Positions 60,753-64,000 of a stretch of DNA of 64,000 nt are shown here, in pieces (position 1 is the first letter of the stretch; each line of letters begins with the position of its first letter). This stretch comes from Alloboseaceae bacterium BT-24-1. GTDB taxonomy: Bacteria; Pseudomonadota; Alphaproteobacteria; Rhizobiales; Beijerinckiaceae. Position numbers and translations under genes: made by a program. The notes beneath the pieces were generated by a model. The model was not told the origin of the DNA and made no database searches. It saw only the letters and a list, made by a program, of their open reading frames with translations. The stretch is taken from positions 310,001 to 374,000 of the forward strand of contig JAOYTL010000008.1 of assembly GCA_025846845.1 (NCBI GenBank), given 5' to 3'.

Positions 60753-61724
60753 TCAGGGCACCAGTACGACCTTGCCCTGGACCTTGCGGCCGGCGATCAG
60801 CGCCAGCGCCTCGGCCGCCTGCTCCAGCGGGAAGGCGGCATGGACATGGGCGCGGATCTGGCCGGCGGCCGCCCAGGCCAGCAGGCGCTCCATGTTGGCG
60901 CGGTGGCCGGCCGGATCGCGCCGGACGAAATCGCCCCAGAACACGCCGCGCAGGTCGCAGCCCTTCAGCAGCAGCAGGTTGAGCGGGATCCTGGGGATCT
61001 CGCCGCCGGCAAAGCCGACGACGAGATAGCGCCCGCCCCAACCCATTGACCGCAGCGTCGGCTCGGCGAGCTCGCCGCCGACCGTGTCGTAGAGTGCGTC
61101 GACCCCGTTGGGCGCCAGGCGCCGCAGCCCGGCCCGGAGATCATCGGCGGCATAGTCCAGCTCCTCCTGCGCGCCATGCTCGCGGGCGAGGGCGAGTTTC
61201 TCCGGCGAGGAGGCGCAGGCGATCACCCTTGCGCCGAGCAGGGCGCCGATCTCGACCGCGGCGAGGCCGGCGCCGCCGGCGGCGCCGAGGATGGCGAGCG
61301 TCTCGCCCGGCCTGACCTCACCGCGCTGGATCAGCCCGTGCATCGCCGTGCCATAGGTGACGAAGAGGCCGGCGGCCTGATGATCGCTTAGCTTGTCGGG
61401 AATCCGGATGGCGGCCTCGGAGGGAACCACCACCGTCTCGCGGGCCGCGCCATGGCCGAGCCAGGCGGCGACGCGTTCGCCGACACGCCACTCGGTGACG
61501 CCGTCGCCGACGGCGCTGACCACGCCGGCGCATTCAGCGGAGGGCGAGAACGGCAGGGGCGGCTTCACCTGATAGCGGCCCTGGATAACCAGCGTATCGA
61601 AGAAGTTGAGCGCCGCGGCCCTGACGCGAATCGCGATCTCGCCGGGTCCGGGCTTCGGCTCGGGCAGGTCGCGGATCACCAGGGTCTCAGCCGGCCCGAG
61701 GGCCTCGCACAGCAGTACCTTCAT
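60753..61724 (-). CDS. NADPH:quinone oxidoreductase (zinc-independent MDR family)
   Basis: The 323-residue protein has a GroES-like N-terminal domain, then a Rossmann nucleotide-binding domain with LAILGAAGGAGLAAVEIGAL near residue 147. The motif AALNFFDTLVIQGRY is typical of the quinone oxidoreductase branch of the medium-chain reductases; no structural or catalytic zinc-cysteine cluster is visible. It reduces quinones or enones with NADPH. ATG 61724 has a GGAGG ribosome-binding site at 5-6 bp. It runs leftward from a 254-bp gap that holds the promoters of this gene and the IalB-like gene. Confidence 0.9.
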   Translation of the reverse strand: MKVLLCEALGPAETLVIRDLPEPKPGPGEIAIRVRAAALNFFDTLVIQGRYQVKPPLPFSPSAECAGVVSAVGDGVTEWRVGERVAAWLGHGAARETVVVPSEAAIRIPDKLSDHQAAGLFVTYGTAMHGLIQRGEVRPGETLAILGAAGGAGLAAVEIGALLGARVIACASSPEKLALAREHGAQEELDYAADDLRAGLRRLAPNGVDALYDTVGGELAEPTLRSMGWGGRYLVVGFAGGEIPRIPLNLLLLKGCDLRGVFWGDFVRRDPAGHRANMERLLAWAAAGQIRAHVHAAFPLEQAAEALALIAGRKVQGKVVLVP

Positions 61725-61978
61725 CAATCCTCCACCCCACCGGGCCGGTCTCTTCGCATCTGCACAAGGCTGGCACAGGCGGAAGCCGAACGGAACCGGG
61801 CCGAAGCCGTCCCTAAACTATTGAAGGAGAACGCCTCGTCCGATCGGCGCATCGGCAGCAGGCATTCGCATTTTTGCCAGGATCGTGACATTCTATCCGG
61901 CGCGTTGCGTCAATCTGGATTGCCGATCCCGCGCATTCTCCATTCGGCGTTAAGATTTTTGTTGGTTAGTGGCGATCC

Positions 61979-62581
61979 ATGATTCGCATTCCGGCTCTCT
62001 CTTCCGCCCGTCTTCCGCTCCAGGCCGCTGCCCTGCTCGGCCTGACGGCCCTGATCTTTGCGAGCGCGCCAGTGCAGGCGCAGCAGCGCGCGCCAGCCAG
62101 CAAGCCGCAGCCGGCAAAGACCGCCGCGGCCGGCGGGCAGGGGCAGGCGCTCCTGCTCGAAACCGCCGGCAAATGGCAGGCCTTCTCCTCGCAGCAGGGC
62201 CGCTCGAAGATCTGCTACGCCCTGTCCAAGGCTGAAACCCGCATTCCGGCCAATCTCAAGGACGTCGAGGGCCTGCTGTTCATCTCCAGCCGCCCGGGCG
62301 AGGGCGTGCGCAACGAAATCAGCCTGGTGATGAATTTCGACCTCAAGGAAGATGTCGAGCATCAGGCGATCATCGGCAGCGACCGTTTCGCGCTGGTCGC
62401 CAAGGGCCAGAATGTCTGGCTGAAGAATCCGGCCGAGGAAGGCCGCATGCTCGATGCGCTGCGCAAGGGCGCCGGGCTTGAGATCAAGGGCACCTCGAAG
62501 CGCGGCAACCCGACCAGCGACAAGTATTCGCTCGCCGGCATCTCGCAGATCGTCAAGCGGGCCGAGGACGCCTGCAAGTAA
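61979..62581 (+). CDS. IalB-like (invasion-associated locus B) periplasmic protein
   Basis: The 200-residue protein has a signal peptide (cleavage after about A34, VQAQQ), an alanine/glutamine-rich stretch to about residue 55, and an IalB domain: GKWQAFSSQQGRSKICYALS, ISSRPGEGVRNEISLVMNFD and the C-terminal ISQIVKRAEDACK. The cysteine pair (near residues 80 and 199) is typical of the family. IalB was named in Bartonella for red-cell invasion, but free-living relatives have other, unknown roles. It starts an 80-bp distance before rlmN. Confidence 0.88.
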   Translation: MIRIPALSSARLPLQAAALLGLTALIFASAPVQAQQRAPASKPQPAKTAAAGGQGQALLLETAGKWQAFSSQQGRSKICYALSKAETRIPANLKDVEGLLFISSRPGEGVRNEISLVMNFDLKEDVEHQAIIGSDRFALVAKGQNVWLKNPAEEGRMLDALRKGAGLEIKGTSKRGNPTSDKYSLAGISQIVKRAEDACK

Positions 62582-62661
62582 GGCGATTTCGCGATAGGCC
62601 GCTCTCGTGCTATGAGGCAGCCAATTCCGGGCGGGAAGCGCCCGTTGCGAGCCGAGTTCCG

Positions 62662-63885
62662 ATGAATCTCTCTGTTGCTGAAGCCGCCCTCCCGGCGGCC
62701 GAACCTGTTATGCGGCGGCCATCTTTGGCCGGGCGCACGCGCGCCGGTCTCGACGAGGCCCTGGCCGAGATCGGCGTTCCCGAGAAGGAGCGGCGCATGC
62801 GCGTCGGCCAGCTCTGGAACTGGATCTACCATTACGGTGTCCGCGACTTCCAGGAGATGACGACGATCGGCAAGGGCCTGCGGGCGCAGCTCGCCGAGCA
62901 TTTCACGCTCGACCTGCCCGAGGTCACCGCCGAACAGGTCTCGACCGACGGCACGCGCAAATGGCTGCTGCGGATGGCGCCGACCGGCCCGCGCGATCGC
63001 GGCGCCGAGATCGAATGCGTCTACATCCCCGAGGTCGACCGCGGCACGCTCTGCGTTTCCAGCCAGGTCGGCTGCACGCTCACCTGCACCTTCTGCCATA
63101 CCGGCACGCAGCGACTGGTGCGCAACCTCACTACCGAGGAGATCGTCACGCAGTTGATGGTGGCGCGCGAGCGGCTCGGCGATTTCCCGAATCGCGCCGC
63201 GCCCGATGGCGCCTTCGTGCCCAATGATGGCGGACGTTTCGTCTCGAACATCGTCTTCATGGGCATGGGCGAGCCGCTCTACAATTTCGACGGCGTGCGC
63301 GACGCGATCGCGGTGATCTCCGACGACCAGGGCCTGTCGCTCGGGCGCCGGCGCATCACCGTCTCGACCTCGGGCGTCGTGCCGCAGATCGAGGCGCTGG
63401 GCGCGCAGATGGGCACGATGCTGGCGATCTCGCTGCATGCGGTGCGCGACGAGCTGCGCAACGAACTGGTGCCGCTCAACAAGAAGTATCCGATCAAGGA
63501 TTTGCTCGAGGCCTGCCGGAACTATCCGGGCCTGTCGAACGCCAAGCGGATCACCTTCGAATACGTCATGCTCAAGGGCGTCAACGACAGCGATGCCGAG
63601 GCGCGTGAGTTGGTTCGCTTGCTCAAGGGCATCCCGGCCAAGATCAACCTGATCCCGTTCAATCCCTGGCCCGGCACCCGTTACGAGTGCTCGGATTGGG
63701 AGCGGATCGAGCGCTTTTCCGAGATCGTGTTCAAGGCCGGCTATGCCTCGCCGGTGCGCACGCCGCGCGGCCGCGACATCCTCGCCGCCTGCGGCCAGCT
63801 CAAGAGCGAGACCGAGAAGCTCTCCGCCCGCGCCCGGCTGATGCTGGAGCAGGGCGAAGCCGACACCGCTGCGGCCGCGCACTGA
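62662..63885 (+). CDS. rlmN: Dual-specificity 23S rRNA A2503/tRNA A37 C2-methyltransferase RlmN
   Basis: The 407-residue radical-SAM enzyme has the CxxxCxxC cluster at C138, C142 and C145 (CTLTCTFC), the N-terminal domain with RVGQLWNWIYHYGVRDFQEM, and the second catalytic cysteine near residue 377 (GRDILAACGQL), matching E. coli C355. It methylates carbon 2 of A2503 in 23S rRNA and A37 in some tRNAs, with an mCys intermediate. Length and motif spacing are normal. The next gene begins 1 bp after its stop. Confidence 0.97.
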   Translation: MNLSVAEAALPAAEPVMRRPSLAGRTRAGLDEALAEIGVPEKERRMRVGQLWNWIYHYGVRDFQEMTTIGKGLRAQLAEHFTLDLPEVTAEQVSTDGTRKWLLRMAPTGPRDRGAEIECVYIPEVDRGTLCVSSQVGCTLTCTFCHTGTQRLVRNLTTEEIVTQLMVARERLGDFPNRAAPDGAFVPNDGGRFVSNIVFMGMGEPLYNFDGVRDAIAVISDDQGLSLGRRRITVSTSGVVPQIEALGAQMGTMLAISLHAVRDELRNELVPLNKKYPIKDLLEACRNYPGLSNAKRITFEYVMLKGVNDSDAEARELVRLLKGIPAKINLIPFNPWPGTRYECSDWERIERFSEIVFKAGYASPVRTPRGRDILAACGQLKSETEKLSARARLMLEQGEADTAAAAH

Positions 63886-63886
63886 C

Positions 63887-64000
63887 ATGCTGCGCTGGCT
63901 GTTGTTGATTCCCTTTGCGCTGCTGTTCGCCATCGGCACCGGCCTGGTTGCGCTGATGATCGCGGGTGTCGCCTCGCCCGATCTCGGCCTGCTGATCGGC
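63887..64000 (+). CDS. Membrane protein, N-terminal part (runs off the window)
   Basis: Only 38 codons are present. The protein begins MLRWLLLIPFALLFAIGTG and contains an N-terminal membrane helix continuing through about residue 28, followed by ASPDLGLLIG. I cannot assign a family. It starts 1 bp after the rlmN stop, so it is probably translated from the same transcript. Confidence 0.7.
   Translation, partial: MLRWLLLIPFALLFAIGTGLVALMIAGVASPDLGLLIG

Noticed and set aside
61941..61971. TTAAGATTTTTGTTGGTTAG considered as a CtrA box upstream of the IalB-like gene
   Set aside because: The second half-site is not TTAA at N7 spacing, so it does not fit the consensus.
62362..63939. A 525-codon minus-strand frame over ialB-like and rlmN
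   Set aside because: It is opposite a clear RlmN with radical-SAM cysteines; no recognisable product.

Overview
The window is high-GC, densely coded chromosomal DNA from an alphaproteobacterium, most likely of the order Hyphomicrobiales (Rhizobiales); a Bosea-like genus is my best guess from protein style, but I could not search a database. Supporting signs are the gene order ppsR-maf-aroE-coaE-dnaQ / hemE-hemJ-rho / mnmE-mnmG-rsmG-parA-parB / holA-lptE-leuS, the large 180-kDa NAD-glutamate dehydrogenase, a CenR/OtpR-type regulator beside a cyclic-nucleotide-binding protein, an IalB-like protein, and CtrA- and CcrM-type DNA motifs. This order is typical of the neighbourhood of the chromosomal replication origin.

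Layout. Positions 1-3140 hold a leftward cluster (tim44-like, mltA, smr, xre, and the start of a PfkB kinase). secB and a TerC protein follow rightward. From 8486 leftward run ppsR, maf, aroE, coaE and dnaQ. The 453-bp gap 8487-8939 looks like oriC: it has DnaA-box-like 9-mers, a perfect CtrA box, seven GANTC sites, a one-mismatch parS and an AT-rich tract. hemE, hemJ and rho lead away from it. A 23-bp perfect hairpin separates rho from a leftward thioredoxin-domain gene. mnmE-mnmG-rsmG-parA-parB are one rightward series, with a perfect parS inside rsmG; leuS-lptE-holA run back towards parB.

From 24 to 35 kb are a PLP-homeostasis protein, a VOC protein, an L,D-transpeptidase, cenR plus its cNMP-binding neighbour, xth, lolA-like, ftsK (with a second perfect CtrA box upstream), glnK-amtB and tesB. 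From 35 to 48 kb are a ubiquinone hydroxylase, a Trm112-like protein, gdhB, an AhpD-like protein, a candidate antisense-strand sRNA, DUF2794, a Bax-inhibitor-1 protein and a YbbAP/TesA-like set. From 48 to 55 kb are an aldo/keto reductase, thpR, a pterin dehydratase, an overlapping pair of poorly known genes, an RluA-type synthase and ftsY with a YciB-like protein.

From 55 to 61.7 kb lies a more accessory redox cluster: three SDRs, two convergent LysR regulators, an F420-reductase-like protein, a DUF1232 protein and a quinone oxidoreductase. The window ends with an IalB-like protein, rlmN and the start of a membrane protein. I saw no tRNA, rRNA, CRISPR array, insertion sequence or prophage. 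The most notable signals are regulatory: the oriC/parS/CtrA set, the candidate sRNA at 42676-42793, three palindromic repeats, and an MnmE whose G4 motif lacks its lysine.
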